From contig JAGHDB010000099.1 of NCBI GenBank assembly GCA_021160155.1, forward strand, positions 1-10,893: a stretch of 10,893 nt of DNA, written 5' to 3'. Position numbers and translations under genes: made by a program. Below the pieces are notes generated by a model, which did no database searches, was not told the DNA's origin, and was given only the letters and a program-made list of their open reading frames with translations. This stretch comes from Bacteroidales bacterium (GTDB taxonomy: Bacteria > Bacteroidota > Bacteroidia > Bacteroidales > UBA12481). Positions within the stretch are counted from its first letter, which is position 1. Every line of letters starts with the position of its first letter. Positions 1 to 7,038 of the stretch are shown here, piece by piece.

Positions 1-414
1 GCCCAGTCTTGGGGTAATCTGGTATTTGAGCCCGATATCAAATGGAATAGCCAAAGTTTGCTGGTACAAGCCCAAACCAGTCCCGATGAATGTACTCAGT
101 TGAGGGGGTTTTTTACGGGGGTTCATTGGCAGAAAGTTGAATTCAACCACTCCGTACAGATCCAATTGCTGTAAAAAACTGATGTTGGATCCGAAACCTG
201 CCCGGGCACCGAAATGCATGGCATATCTCGGGTTAAAATTATAGCGGTAATAAGCTCCTGCCGCTACCTGGTTGGTTCCGGGAACCGGAACAGGCAGAAT
301 AGTATGGATATGTTCCTGGGTCATACCCAGAAAAATCCCATAGTCATTACTTTGTTGGGCAGACAGTGATATAACCGCTACCAAAAAACCGATAAAAACA
401 GATATCCTCTTCAT
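1..414 (-). CDS. porG: PorG-like DUF6089 outer-membrane beta-barrel protein, N-terminal part (cut by window edge)
   Basis: The reading frame starts at the ATG at 414 and stays open for 138 codons to the left edge, so the C-terminus is missing. Residues 1-19 form a signal peptide: MKR, a hydrophobic stretch, then a cleavage-like SLSAQ. The rest alternates aromatic and glycine residues as in a small beta-barrel, for example YYRYNFNPRYAMHFGARAGF near residue 55 and a later FIGTGLGLY. This pattern and the position beside nadK match DUF6089. The family includes PorG of Porphyromonas gingivalis, an outer-membrane protein of the type IX secretion system that associates with the PorK/PorN ring; its gene lies next to uppS and bamA. 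Barrel fold and surface location are well supported. A type IX role is inferred from family and synteny, since other small barrels look similar. A promoter of its own lies upstream. Confidence 0.72.
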   Translation of the reverse strand, partial: MKRISVFIGFLVAVISLSAQQSNDYGIFLGMTQEHIHTILPVPVPGTNQVAAGAYYRYNFNPRYAMHFGARAGFGSNISFLQQLDLYGVVEFNFLPMNPRKKPPQLSTFIGTGLGLYQQTLAIPFDIGLKYQITPRLG

Positions 415-474
415 GGTTCCTGCCGGTAATCAATGTGTCATATGGTTCATCTACCTACACTAACTGGCAATGCG

Positions 475-501
475 CAAATATAGTATATTTTACCTATCAA
501 A
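475..501 (-). promoter_or_regulatory. Candidate Bacteroidota promoter for the porG-like gene
   Basis: On the minus strand the 132-bp gap between nadK and the porG-like gene holds TATATTTG (482-475), an exact match to the Bacteroidota -7 consensus TAnnTTTG. A TTTG (501-498) lies 15 bp upstream, slightly closer than the usual 17-23 bp for the -33 element. A transcript starting just downstream would have a leader of about 55-60 nt before the ATG at 414. I see no convincing terminator after nadK, so read-through from nadK is also possible. Confidence 0.5.
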
Positions 502-546
502 TTCTCATTATTATTAACGGTTCACTCAGGAAGTTGGTTACAAAAC

Positions 547-1455
547 TCAGTTTCTTTTATCCACACCCCACATCAGTTTGTTGCGTAAGGTTTGATAAAA
601 TGAGTATCCGTGTAATTGGGGAGTAATAATGGTAAAAGGTGCCCGCGTGATAATAAGTTCAATGTGATCTTCAATAATCACTGCGCGTGAATCAGCAGAA
701 ACCAGAACATTCCCGCTTCTTCCTTCTATTCTGATTTTCAATGTCATGCCATCCTGGTAAACCAGAGGCCGTACGGTCAGGTTATGAGGTGCAATCGGAG
801 AAAGAATGAAATTACCGGTTCCCGGCAAAACCAGTGGTCCGCCCACACTTAATGAATAAGCGGTTGAACCGGTTGGAGTCGCCACAATAATCCCGTCAGC
901 CCAGTATGTATTTAAAAATGATCCGTTCAACCAGGCGTGGATTTTAATCATGGATGCATCATCCCTTTTATGTATCGTAATCTCATTTAATGCAAAATTG
1001 AAATCGCCAAAAAGATCCTGATCACTTTCTACCCGGATCAACGCTCTTTCTTCAGGTTCAAAATCGCCACGAATAATGGCATCTATTGCTTCCGGGATAT
1101 CCTCCCGTGAAATATCAGCAAGAAACCCGAGCCGGCCACTATTGATACCGGCAACCGGGATCCCCAGATCCCTGACCAATGTGATGGCCTCGAGAAACGT
1201 GCCATCCCCGCCAATACTGAGCATAATGGTGTTTTCAGCCTGTATTTCACCATGATGTCTGAAAAAACCATCAAAAGACACAATCTGATCTTCTTCAAAC
1301 CAGGATTGAATGATCTTGTAAAACGGTTCGAAAATCAAACATTCTACCTGGTATGACTGAATCTTCTTAACCAGTAATTTGAATGGTTCTCTGAAAGTTT
1401 TATTGAATTCCCTGCCAAAGAGTAGTACTCTTTTATAATTGTTTGGCGTATCCAT
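547..1455 (-). CDS. nadK: NAD kinase
   Basis: ATP-dependent kinase that phosphorylates NAD to NADP, the cell's only route to NADP(H); cytoplasmic. The 302-residue protein carries the family signatures in order: GGDGT at 82-86 (nucleotide-binding loop with the catalytic aspartate), INSGRLGFL near 104-112, NE at 157-158, DG at 187-188 and TPTGSTAYS at 193-201, then GGP at 205-207. Length fits bacterial NadK (about 290-305). The ATG at 1455 lies only 3 nt after the TGA of the CBS/ACT gene (1461-1459), so the two are almost certainly co-transcribed and probably translationally coupled. No purine-rich Shine-Dalgarno is seen. The following gene is the porG-like gene, 132 bp downstream with its own -7 element. 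Confidence 0.97.
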   Translation of the reverse strand: MDTPNNYKRVLLFGREFNKTFREPFKLLVKKIQSYQVECLIFEPFYKIIQSWFEEDQIVSFDGFFRHHGEIQAENTIMLSIGGDGTFLEAITLVRDLGIPVAGINSGRLGFLADISREDIPEAIDAIIRGDFEPEERALIRVESDQDLFGDFNFALNEITIHKRDDASMIKIHAWLNGSFLNTYWADGIIVATPTGSTAYSLSVGGPLVLPGTGNFILSPIAPHNLTVRPLVYQDGMTLKIRIEGRSGNVLVSADSRAVIIEDHIELIITRAPFTIITPQLHGYSFYQTLRNKLMWGVDKRN

Positions 1456-1458
1456 TGA

Positions 1459-2124
1459 TCAGGTATTCAGGTAACGCATAAAAGCCTCATAACGATTCCG
1501 GTACATACTTTCAACCTGATCATCCTCATTAAATGAAGCTTTGATCTGGTAATCATACCGTTCAAAAGAGCGTATGATGGAAGAAAGATCGGATGAGTTG
1601 ATTTTAAGCGTAACTTCCATCAACATGGTATCTGAAGAGGTAGAGATAAACAGGTTTAATATTTTTGCCCCGTTCTCCTCTACAATTCTTGAGATCTCTG
1701 CCAGGCTGTAATCATGAACTGACATCGACAAGACCAGTAAAGCTCCCGGTTGCCCTGCTCCGCTCAGTTTGGCAAAAGCTTCAAAAAGAAGAGGCAGGGT
1801 TACCGATCCCAGAAACTCTTTCTGCCGGTTAACCACGGGGACCAACGTCAGCTTTAGCCTGGCCACCAGTTCTACCCCCTCGATGAGGTGTTGATCCGCA
1901 TATAAAAACGGACTGAAAAGGGTCAGCGGATGACTGCCAATAGGTTCTTTGGGATTATCCATCGCAGAGATATCACTGTCAGATATTAACCCCAAAAAAT
2001 CCAGATGGTTCACAACCGGCAGATGCGATACCCTGAAATGATCCATCCAGGCCAGAGCTTGTGATCCGGTATCTGAAGTTTTCAAGGTGGGGATCAAATC
2101 CGAAATCAACTCTTTTACCACCAT
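1459..2124 (-). CDS. CBS-domain pair plus ACT-like domain, putative nucleotide-sensing regulator
   Basis: A 221-residue cytoplasmic protein with no catalytic motif. Residues about 1-60 form CBS repeat 1 ([19 protein letters not shown]) and about 68-118 form CBS repeat 2 ([20 protein letters not shown]). Residues about 128-195 look like an ACT domain, with a beta strand ALLVLSMSV, helix [14 protein letters not shown] and strand [11 protein letters not shown]. The tail [13 protein letters not shown] is typical of this Bacteroidota family, which resembles AcuB. CBS pairs usually bind adenine nucleotides and ACT domains bind small ligands such as amino acids, so a sensor role is likely; the target is unknown. 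It is the first gene of a CBS-nadK pair with a 3-nt gap, which hints at a link to NAD(P) or adenylate status. That link is inference. Confidence 0.85.
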   Translation of the reverse strand: MVVKELISDLIPTLKTSDTGSQALAWMDHFRVSHLPVVNHLDFLGLISDSDISAMDNPKEPIGSHPLTLFSPFLYADQHLIEGVELVARLKLTLVPVVNRQKEFLGSVTLPLLFEAFAKLSGAGQPGALLVLSMSVHDYSLAEISRIVEENGAKILNLFISTSSDTMLMEVTLKINSSDLSSIIRSFERYDYQIKASFNEDDQVESMYRNRYEAFMRYLNT

Positions 2125-2186
2125 TTCTTTTTGGATATTCGTAACTTTACAATCAAAATTATCACCGTGACCAGATTAAGTGTAAA
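2125..2186. promoter_or_regulatory. Divergent promoter region between the CBS/ACT-nadK unit and pdxJ
   Basis: Only 42 bp separate the CBS/ACT start (2124) from the pdxJ GTG (2167). On the minus strand TAATTTTG (2161-2154) matches the -7 consensus TAnnTTTG exactly. TTTA (2186-2183) lies 21 bp upstream as a near-match to the -33 TTTG, so the minus promoter reaches into the pdxJ coding sequence. On the plus strand TAACTTTA (2142-2149) matches the -7 element in all but the last base. It would give pdxJ a leader of only about a dozen nucleotides, but no good -33 element stands at the right distance. The minus call is the firmer of the two. Confidence 0.45.
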
Positions 2187-2883
2187 TATAAATAAAATTG
2201 CCACACTCCGTAATGCTCGCGGGGGCAATCTTCCGGATGTGCAGAAAGCAGCTGTTGACTGCCAGAGATTTGGCGCCCAGGGAATTACTGTTCATCCTCG
2301 TCCGGATGAGCGTCATATCCGGTATCTGGACGTCAGGAAATTAAAGCCACTGGTTACCACTGAATTCAATATCGAAGGGAATCCGGTCCCGGCATTTATT
2401 GAACTGGTAAGCGAAATAGTACCCGAACAGGTTACCCTGGTTCCTGATGCTCCGGATGCTTTAACTTCCAATGCCGGATGGGACACGAAAACCTATAAAA
2501 CACAACTGACCGGTATTATCCGGATTTTCAAATCCCTGGGTATTCGTGTGTCAATTTTTGTGGATCCGGATCCCGAAATGGTGCGCCACGCAGTTGAAAC
2601 CGGTACCGACCGTGTTGAACTCTATACTGAATCTTATGCACAATGGTACACGGAAAACAGGGAAAAGGCCATTGCTCCCTTTGTCAGAGCAGCAGAGGCG
2701 GCCGCAGAAACCGGGCTCGGTCTTAATGCAGGACATGACCTTAATCTTGACAACCTGGAGTATTTCAACCAGATCATCCCTAACCTGAAAGAGGTTAGTA
2801 TCGGACATGCCCTGATTGCCGACGCATTGTATTTCGGCCTCGAAAACACCATCCGGTTGTATCTCAGAAAACTGGGATACTGA
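2167..2883 (+). CDS. pdxJ: Pyridoxine 5'-phosphate synthase
   Basis: Condenses 1-deoxy-D-xylulose 5-phosphate with 3-amino-2-oxopropyl phosphate to give pyridoxine 5'-phosphate, the last ring-forming step of the DXP-dependent vitamin B6 pathway. It is a cytoplasmic TIM barrel. The frame is open from 2131, but the family begins (M/V)[19 protein letters not shown], so the GTG at 2167 is chosen, giving 238 residues, the usual length. Conserved blocks: NINK 7-10, [10 protein letters not shown] 43-52 (His43 in the active site), TEFNIEG 65-71 (catalytic Glu66), NAGHDLN 187-193 (His190) and SIGHALI 211-217. The hydrolase gene follows after 2 nt, so they form an operon. The gene is divergent from the CBS/ACT gene, and the promoter region is very short. 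Confidence 0.96.
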   Translation: MTRLSVNINKIATLRNARGGNLPDVQKAAVDCQRFGAQGITVHPRPDERHIRYLDVRKLKPLVTTEFNIEGNPVPAFIELVSEIVPEQVTLVPDAPDALTSNAGWDTKTYKTQLTGIIRIFKSLGIRVSIFVDPDPEMVRHAVETGTDRVELYTESYAQWYTENREKAIAPFVRAAEAAAETGLGLNAGHDLNLDNLEYFNQIIPNLKEVSIGHALIADALYFGLENTIRLYLRKLGY

Positions 2884-2885
2884 AT

Positions 2886-3695
2886 ATGGCACAACTGTAT
2901 TATCAGAAACTGGGACAGGGCCATCCCCTGATTATTTTACACGGTCTGTACGGGTCGGGAGATAACTGGCTGTCGATTGCCCGTAACCTGGCAGGTATTT
3001 GTGAAGTATATTTGCCAGATCAGAGAAATCACGGACGTTCTCCACATCTCACAACACATGATTATCCCTCCCTGACCTATGATTTAAAAGAATTCGTTGA
3101 CCGGATGGAACTCCGTAATGTCATCCTTCTCGGGCACTCGATGGGGGGTAAAACCGCTATGTGGTTTGCTACAGAGTATCCCGGAATAGTTTCAAAATTG
3201 ATTGTTGTAGATGTGAGTCCTGCTTCCTATTCTTTCAACTCCTCCGCACCTGCACATTATTCGGTACATCAGGAAATAATTTCAGCCCTGCAATCCGTGG
3301 ATCTTTTACAGATCAAAAACATGGGAGAAGCTGACCGGTTGCTTCAACCTCTGCTTCCTGAAAAAAGATTGCGGCAATTTTTACTTAAAAATCTGGTTAA
3401 AAATGAATACGGAGTGTATCACTGGAGGCTGAATTTGAAAGTTTTGAAACAGTATATTCCGCAACTTGCTGAAGGTCTCCCACCGGAAACACTTGCCCAT
3501 GGATCGTTCAGACAATTCCCCCTTCTTCTGATCCGGGGTTCAAACTCCGATTATGTAGGTAAAAAGGATCTTCAGGTTTTTCATTCATTGTTTCCACTTT
3601 CTCAGATAGTTACTATAAAAAACGGCAGTCACTGGCTTCATGCCGAGTTTCCCGACCGGTTTACCCGGATAGTCAGAAAATTTATTCTCGGGTGA
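2886..3695 (+). CDS. Alpha/beta-fold hydrolase, YbfF/ABHD11-like esterase
   Basis: A 269-residue alpha/beta hydrolase. Oxyanion-hole motif LHGLYGSGDNW is at 18-28, PDQRNHGRS at 44-52 and the nucleophile elbow GHSMGG at 83-88 with Ser85. The acid is either Asp109 (VVDVSP) or Asp222 (IRGSNSDYV), and the histidine is His249 in GSHWLHAEFP. The DQRNHGRS plus GHSMGGK pattern fits the YbfF/ABHD11 group of small acyl esterases. There is no signal peptide, so it is cytoplasmic. The substrate cannot be read from sequence. The gene starts 2 nt after pdxJ stops and must be co-expressed with it. It converges on udk with 9 bp between the stop codons and no recognisable terminator there. Confidence 0.88.
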   Translation: MAQLYYQKLGQGHPLIILHGLYGSGDNWLSIARNLAGICEVYLPDQRNHGRSPHLTTHDYPSLTYDLKEFVDRMELRNVILLGHSMGGKTAMWFATEYPGIVSKLIVVDVSPASYSFNSSAPAHYSVHQEIISALQSVDLLQIKNMGEADRLLQPLLPEKRLRQFLLKNLVKNEYGVYHWRLNLKVLKQYIPQLAEGLPPETLAHGSFRQFPLLLIRGSNSDYVGKKDLQVFHSLFPLSQIVTIKNGSHWLHAEFPDRFTRIVRKFILG

Positions 3696-3704
3696 ATGGT
3701 CGTC

Positions 3705-4322
3705 CTACCGGTTATTGGAGATGTGTTCCCTGATAAGAGAAGCCAGTACGCGAATACCCACTTTATTCTGCCCGCCCTGTGGGATGATGAGATCTGCATA
3801 CCGTTTGGAGGGATCAATAAACTCAAGATGCATGGGTTTTACAGTATTTTCATACCGCTCGAGCACTTTTTCAACTGACCGATCACGCTCCAATAAATCA
3901 CGATGGATGACCCTTGCCAGGCGATCATCCGGATCTGCATCCACAAATACCTTGATATCCAATAATTTACGTAAGCCGGGATGAGTCAATATCAAAATCC
4001 CCTCTACCAGGATCACTTTTTTCGGTCTGACTTCAACGGTTTCGTCAGACCTTGTACAGGTCAGATAAGAGTATATAGGTTGCGGAATGGTTTTGCCCTC
4101 TTTCAGAGCATTCAAATGACGGATCAACAAATCCCATTCGATGGCATCCGGATGATCAAAATTTAGTTTCTGGCGTTCTTCAAGTGGTAAATGTGAGTTA
4201 TCACGGTAATATGAATCCTGCGGCATCAACACGATCTGACCGGCTCCCAAAGCAGCGATCAGTTTATTGACCACAGTGGTTTTACCACATCCTGTACCTC
4301 CGGCAATTCCAACAATCAGCAT
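3705..4322 (-). CDS. udk: Uridine kinase (uridine/cytidine monophosphokinase)
   Basis: Phosphorylates uridine and cytidine to UMP and CMP with ATP or GTP in pyrimidine salvage; cytoplasmic. The 205-residue protein has the P-loop GGTGCGKTT at 8-16 with Lys14. The nucleoside-site segments are QDSYYRDNSHL 35-45 and NFDHPDAIEWDLL 54-66, followed by VEGILIL 106-112, the lid region RVIHRDLLERDRS 137-149 and the terminal RYADLIIPQGG 174-184. All are hallmarks of Udk. One small departure is ERDR where ERGR is common. Length matches the family (about 205-213). The ATG at 4322 begins directly at the MLIVGIAGGTG core. It is a single gene, divergent from manA and convergent with the hydrolase gene. I could not identify a clear promoter for it. 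Confidence 0.95.
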   Translation of the reverse strand: MLIVGIAGGTGCGKTTVVNKLIAALGAGQIVLMPQDSYYRDNSHLPLEERQKLNFDHPDAIEWDLLIRHLNALKEGKTIPQPIYSYLTCTRSDETVEVRPKKVILVEGILILTHPGLRKLLDIKVFVDADPDDRLARVIHRDLLERDRSVEKVLERYENTVKPMHLEFIDPSKRYADLIIPQGGQNKVGIRVLASLIREHISNNR

Positions 4323-4332
4323 AAATACATTA

Positions 4333-4360
4333 TTGAATCAAGATCAGAATAGTATCTTTA
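4333..4360 (+). promoter_or_regulatory. Candidate promoter for manA-engB
   Basis: TTG (4333-4335) and TATCTTTA (4353-4360) are spaced by 17 bp. This fits the Bacteroidota pattern TTG-17/23-TAnnTTTG apart from the last base of the -7 element. Transcription from here would give manA a leader of about 60 nt that contains the palindrome at 4380-4400. It lies in the 104-bp gap between divergent udk and manA. Confidence 0.45.
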
Positions 4361-4379
4361 CCCATTCAAATAAAAGGAT

Positions 4380-4400
4380 TTTTTTCAGAATCTGAAAAAA
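4380..4400. repeat. Perfect 10-bp palindrome (operator or A/U hairpin) between udk and manA
   Basis: Left arm TTTTTTCAGA (4380-4389) and right arm TCTGAAAAAA (4391-4400) are exact reverse complements around a single A. As double-stranded DNA it is a near-ideal dimer-binding site. As RNA it would form a weak A/U-rich hairpin with U runs on either strand. It sits downstream of the manA promoter candidate, 26 bp before the manA ATG and 57 bp from the udk start. It could therefore act on either gene. The arms are certain; the function is unknown. Confidence 0.6.
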
Positions 4401-4426
4401 TAATAAACCGATAAAATATCCGAAAG

Positions 4427-5416
4427 ATGTTGTATCCTTTGAAGTTTGAACCGCAATATCAGTATCGGTTATGGGGTGGGAATAAACTCCGTAAAATTCT
4501 GGGGAAAAAAGATGCACCGGAGATGACCGGCGAGAGTTGGGAAATTTCAGCTCTTGAAGATGCCGTATCGGTAGTAAAAGAAGGACCATTAGCCGGGAAT
4601 AATTTAGAAGAACTAATCGAAGTCTTTCTGGGTGATCTGGTAGGAGATCAGGTTTATGAAAAATTTGGCAGGGAATTTCCTCTATTGATCAAATTAATTG
4701 ATGCACAACAGGTACTCTCAGTGCAAGTCCACCCCGGAGATGATATGGCCCGGGAACGGCATCAGGCCTATGGAAAAACAGAAATGTGGTATGTTATCCA
4801 GGCAGATCCTGGTGCTACGCTTTATACCGGATTTAATCAACCCGTTGACCGGGAGTCTTTTATTATCCATCTTAACCAGAAAACACTGCCTCAGATTTTA
4901 AATAAAGAACAGGTTGCAGCCGGAGATGTGTTTTTCCTGCCTGCAGGGCGGGTGCATGCCACAGGAGCAGGGATTTTGCTTGCTGAGATACAGCAAACAA
5001 GTGACATTACCTACCGGATATATGACTGGGATCGTGTAGACCGTGACGGGCAGCCACGCAGGTTGCATACTGACCTGGCCCTGGATGCAATTGACTTTAC
5101 CTATCATAAAGAGTACAGAACAAATTACACGGAGAAACCGGACCAAGTTAATGAGGTGGTCCGTTGCACCTATTTTACCACTAATTTTATCCCTTTAAAC
5201 CGGCCCCTGGAGAGAGATTATTATAAATTGGATTCTTTTGTCGTGTGTATGTGTCTTGAAGGATCATTGAAGATTCATTATAAAGATCACTCACAGGTAA
5301 TGCTGACCCGTGGAGAAACTCTGTTACTACCGGCTGTTTTTAAGCATATCCGTCTTGAACCGGTAGAAAAATCGAGTATTTTAGAGATTTACATCGAAAC
5401 TGATAAAACAAAGTGA
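4427..5416 (+). CDS. manA: Mannose-6-phosphate isomerase, class I
   Basis: Zinc enzyme interconverting fructose 6-phosphate and mannose 6-phosphate, feeding GDP-mannose and related surface-sugar synthesis, or mannose use. The 329-residue protein is the short cupin form seen in Bacillus and Bacteroidota. Its start, LKFEPQYQYRLWGG, is the family N-terminus, which supports the ATG at 4427. Zinc ligands are visible: Gln100 and His102 in VQVHPGDD, Glu119 in KTEMWY and His177 in AGRVHATG. YRIYDWDRVD (196-205) is the conserved substrate-side motif. A C-terminal cupin half runs to residue 329. The TGA (5414-5416) overlaps the engB ATG by one base (TGATG), so the two are translationally coupled. The upstream region holds a promoter candidate and a palindrome. 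Confidence 0.95.
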   Translation: MLYPLKFEPQYQYRLWGGNKLRKILGKKDAPEMTGESWEISALEDAVSVVKEGPLAGNNLEELIEVFLGDLVGDQVYEKFGREFPLLIKLIDAQQVLSVQVHPGDDMARERHQAYGKTEMWYVIQADPGATLYTGFNQPVDRESFIIHLNQKTLPQILNKEQVAAGDVFFLPAGRVHATGAGILLAEIQQTSDITYRIYDWDRVDRDGQPRRLHTDLALDAIDFTYHKEYRTNYTEKPDQVNEVVRCTYFTTNFIPLNRPLERDYYKLDSFVVCMCLEGSLKIHYKDHSQVMLTRGETLLLPAVFKHIRLEPVEKSSILEIYIETDKTK

Positions 5417-6021
5417 TGAAAATTTCTTCCGCACGATTCATCACTTCCAACACCGATCCCGGAAAATGTCCTGAGCCAGACCGCCCGGAATATGCATTTA
5501 TCGGCCGGTCAAACGTAGGTAAATCCTCCCTTCTGAATATGCTGGCCGGACATAAAAGTCTTGCTAAAACATCAGGGAAACCGGGAAAAACCAAAACCAT
5601 TAACCACTTTTTAATCAATGACAGCTGGTACCTGGTTGATCTTCCGGGATACGGATATGCAAAAGCCTCTAAAACCGAACGGCAAAAATGGGTACATACC
5701 ATTCATCTGTATTTACAAACCCGTCAAAATCTGATGTATCTTTTTGTGCTGATTGACAGCAGGATCCCCCCTCAGGCCATTGATCTGGAGTTTATTCATA
5801 TGCTGGGAGAATGGAAGATTCCGTTTGTGCTGTTATTCACTAAAACGGATAAATCCACAAAAAATAAATTAAAAAAAACAATTGATGATTATCAACTCCT
5901 TCTTCTGGAGGATTGGGAATCCCTGCCGAAGGTATATTCTACTTCCGCAATAGATAAAAGAGGAAGAGAGGAGATATTGAATCTGATAGAACAAACCAAT
6001 AAAGATTTTAAAACCTTCTGA
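5416..6021 (+). CDS. engB: Ribosome-biogenesis GTP-binding protein EngB/YsxC
   Basis: TRAFAC-class GTPase needed for late assembly of the 50S subunit; cytoplasmic. The 201 residues contain G1 GRSNVGKSS (30-38), the G2/switch region GKPGKTKTINHF (54-65), G3 DLPGYGYAK (75-83), G4 TKTD (142-145) and G5 TSA (176-178). KTSGKPGKT and VDLPGYGYA are specific to this family. A GTG at 5413 is also in frame, but the ATG at 5416 is preferred because it forms the TGATG stop/start junction with manA. Pairing with manA has no obvious functional logic. Downstream, 73 bp separate it from prs, which has its own -7 element. Confidence 0.95.
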   Translation: MKISSARFITSNTDPGKCPEPDRPEYAFIGRSNVGKSSLLNMLAGHKSLAKTSGKPGKTKTINHFLINDSWYLVDLPGYGYAKASKTERQKWVHTIHLYLQTRQNLMYLFVLIDSRIPPQAIDLEFIHMLGEWKIPFVLLFTKTDKSTKNKLKKTIDDYQLLLLEDWESLPKVYSTSAIDKRGREEILNLIEQTNKDFKTF

Positions 6022-6047
6022 AGGATCCTCCAATATTTTTAACTTTG
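6014..6047 (+). promoter_or_regulatory. prs: Candidate promoter for prs, with a small inverted repeat
   Basis: TAACTTTG (6040-6047) is an exact TAnnTTTG -7 element. TCTG (6017-6020) stands 19 bp upstream as a one-mismatch -33 element. It overlaps the last codons of engB. The same stretch holds a small inverted repeat, CCTTC/GAAGG (6014-6018 and 6020-6024). That repeat is too short to call a terminator. The leader to the prs ATG at 6095 would be about 40 nt. Confidence 0.5.
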
Positions 6048-6094
6048 TCAATAATTAAACCCTAAACCTTTACTTTTCTTTAGCATAATACCTT

Positions 6095-7033
6095 ATGAAT
6101 CACGAAAGCCCGATTAAAATTTTTTCAGGTACCACCTCCCGTTATCTGGCAGAAAAAATTACATCCAGTTACGGCATAAACCTGGGTAAAGTATCCATTC
6201 AGCGTTTTAGTGACGGAGAATTTCAACCTTGCTTTGAAGAAACGGTTCGTGGCGATTACGTGTTCATTATTCAGCATACCGGTCCCCCGGCAGAAAACCT
6301 GTTGGAGCTTTTAATGATGGTCGATGCAGCCAGTCGGGCTTCTGCTTATAAAATTGTGGCGGTAATTCCCTATTTCGGATTCGCCCGTCAGGATCGTAAA
6401 GACCGCCCGCGTGTTTCAATTGCAGCCAAACTTACTTCGAATCTGCTGGCTGCAGCAGGAGTCAGCCGTGTCATTACCATGGACCTGCATGCGGATCAGA
6501 TACAGGGATTCTTTGATGTACCGGTAGACCACCTGTATGCTTCAACCGTTTTTATTGATTACATAAAAAAACAAAATCTCAGCGATCTGGTGATTGCCTC
6601 ACCGGATACAGGTGGGACAAAAAGAGCCAATTCTTATTCGAAATTCCTGGATGCTCCTATGGTCATCTGCCATAAATCACGCAAAGCTGCCAACATCATC
6701 GGTGAAATGACCATCATTGGAGATGTAAATAATAAAAATGTAATCCTTATCGATGACATGATCGACACGGCAGGGACCATCACTACGGCTGCCAACCTGA
6801 TCATGGAGAAAGGAGCTAAGTCCGTAAGATGTATGGCCACTCATGCCGTGTTATCCGGACCGGCAATCGAACAAATAGAAAATTCCATGCTTTCAGAAGT
6901 CATCGTAACAGATTCTATCCCCATCGATAACCAGTGCAGTAAGATTCATGTCATTTCAATTGCCGGCCTTTTTGCCGATGTGATAAAAAAAGTCTATTAT
7001 AATCAATCCATAAGCGGCACATTTCTGTTTTAA
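6095..7033 (+). CDS. prs: Ribose-phosphate pyrophosphokinase (PRPP synthetase), class I
   Basis: Transfers pyrophosphate from ATP to ribose 5-phosphate to make PRPP, the precursor of purines, pyrimidines, NAD, histidine and tryptophan; cytoplasmic. The 312 residues show RFSDGEFQP (37-45), the ATP-side YFGFARQDRKDRPR (93-106), RVSIAAKL (106-113), DLHADQIQGFF (130-140, divalent-metal ligand His132), SPDTGGTKRA (169-178) and the PRPP loop VILIDDMIDTAGT (216-228). Length and motif order are those of class I, the phosphate-activated, allosterically ADP-inhibited type. It has its own promoter candidate upstream. rplY follows after 119 bp with another -7 element, so prs may be a single-gene unit with read-through. 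Confidence 0.97.
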   Translation: MNHESPIKIFSGTTSRYLAEKITSSYGINLGKVSIQRFSDGEFQPCFEETVRGDYVFIIQHTGPPAENLLELLMMVDAASRASAYKIVAVIPYFGFARQDRKDRPRVSIAAKLTSNLLAAAGVSRVITMDLHADQIQGFFDVPVDHLYASTVFIDYIKKQNLSDLVIASPDTGGTKRANSYSKFLDAPMVICHKSRKAANIIGEMTIIGDVNNKNVILIDDMIDTAGTITTAANLIMEKGAKSVRCMATHAVLSGPAIEQIENSMLSEVIVTDSIPIDNQCSKIHVISIAGLFADVIKKVYYNQSISGTFLF

Positions 7034-7038
7034 TTTTC

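Noticed and set aside
435..626. 63-codon plus-strand open frame across the porG-nadK gap
   Set aside because: Runs antisense into the nadK end, has no recognisable motif, and the gap is better explained as the porG promoter region.
2131..2166. Upstream TTG start adding 12 residues to PdxJ
   Set aside because: The family N-terminus aligns at the GTG at 2167, and the extra residues would overlap the divergent promoter region.
2551..2924. Minus-strand open frames of 96 and 113 codons inside pdxJ
   Set aside because: They overlap highly conserved pdxJ codons and resemble no family.
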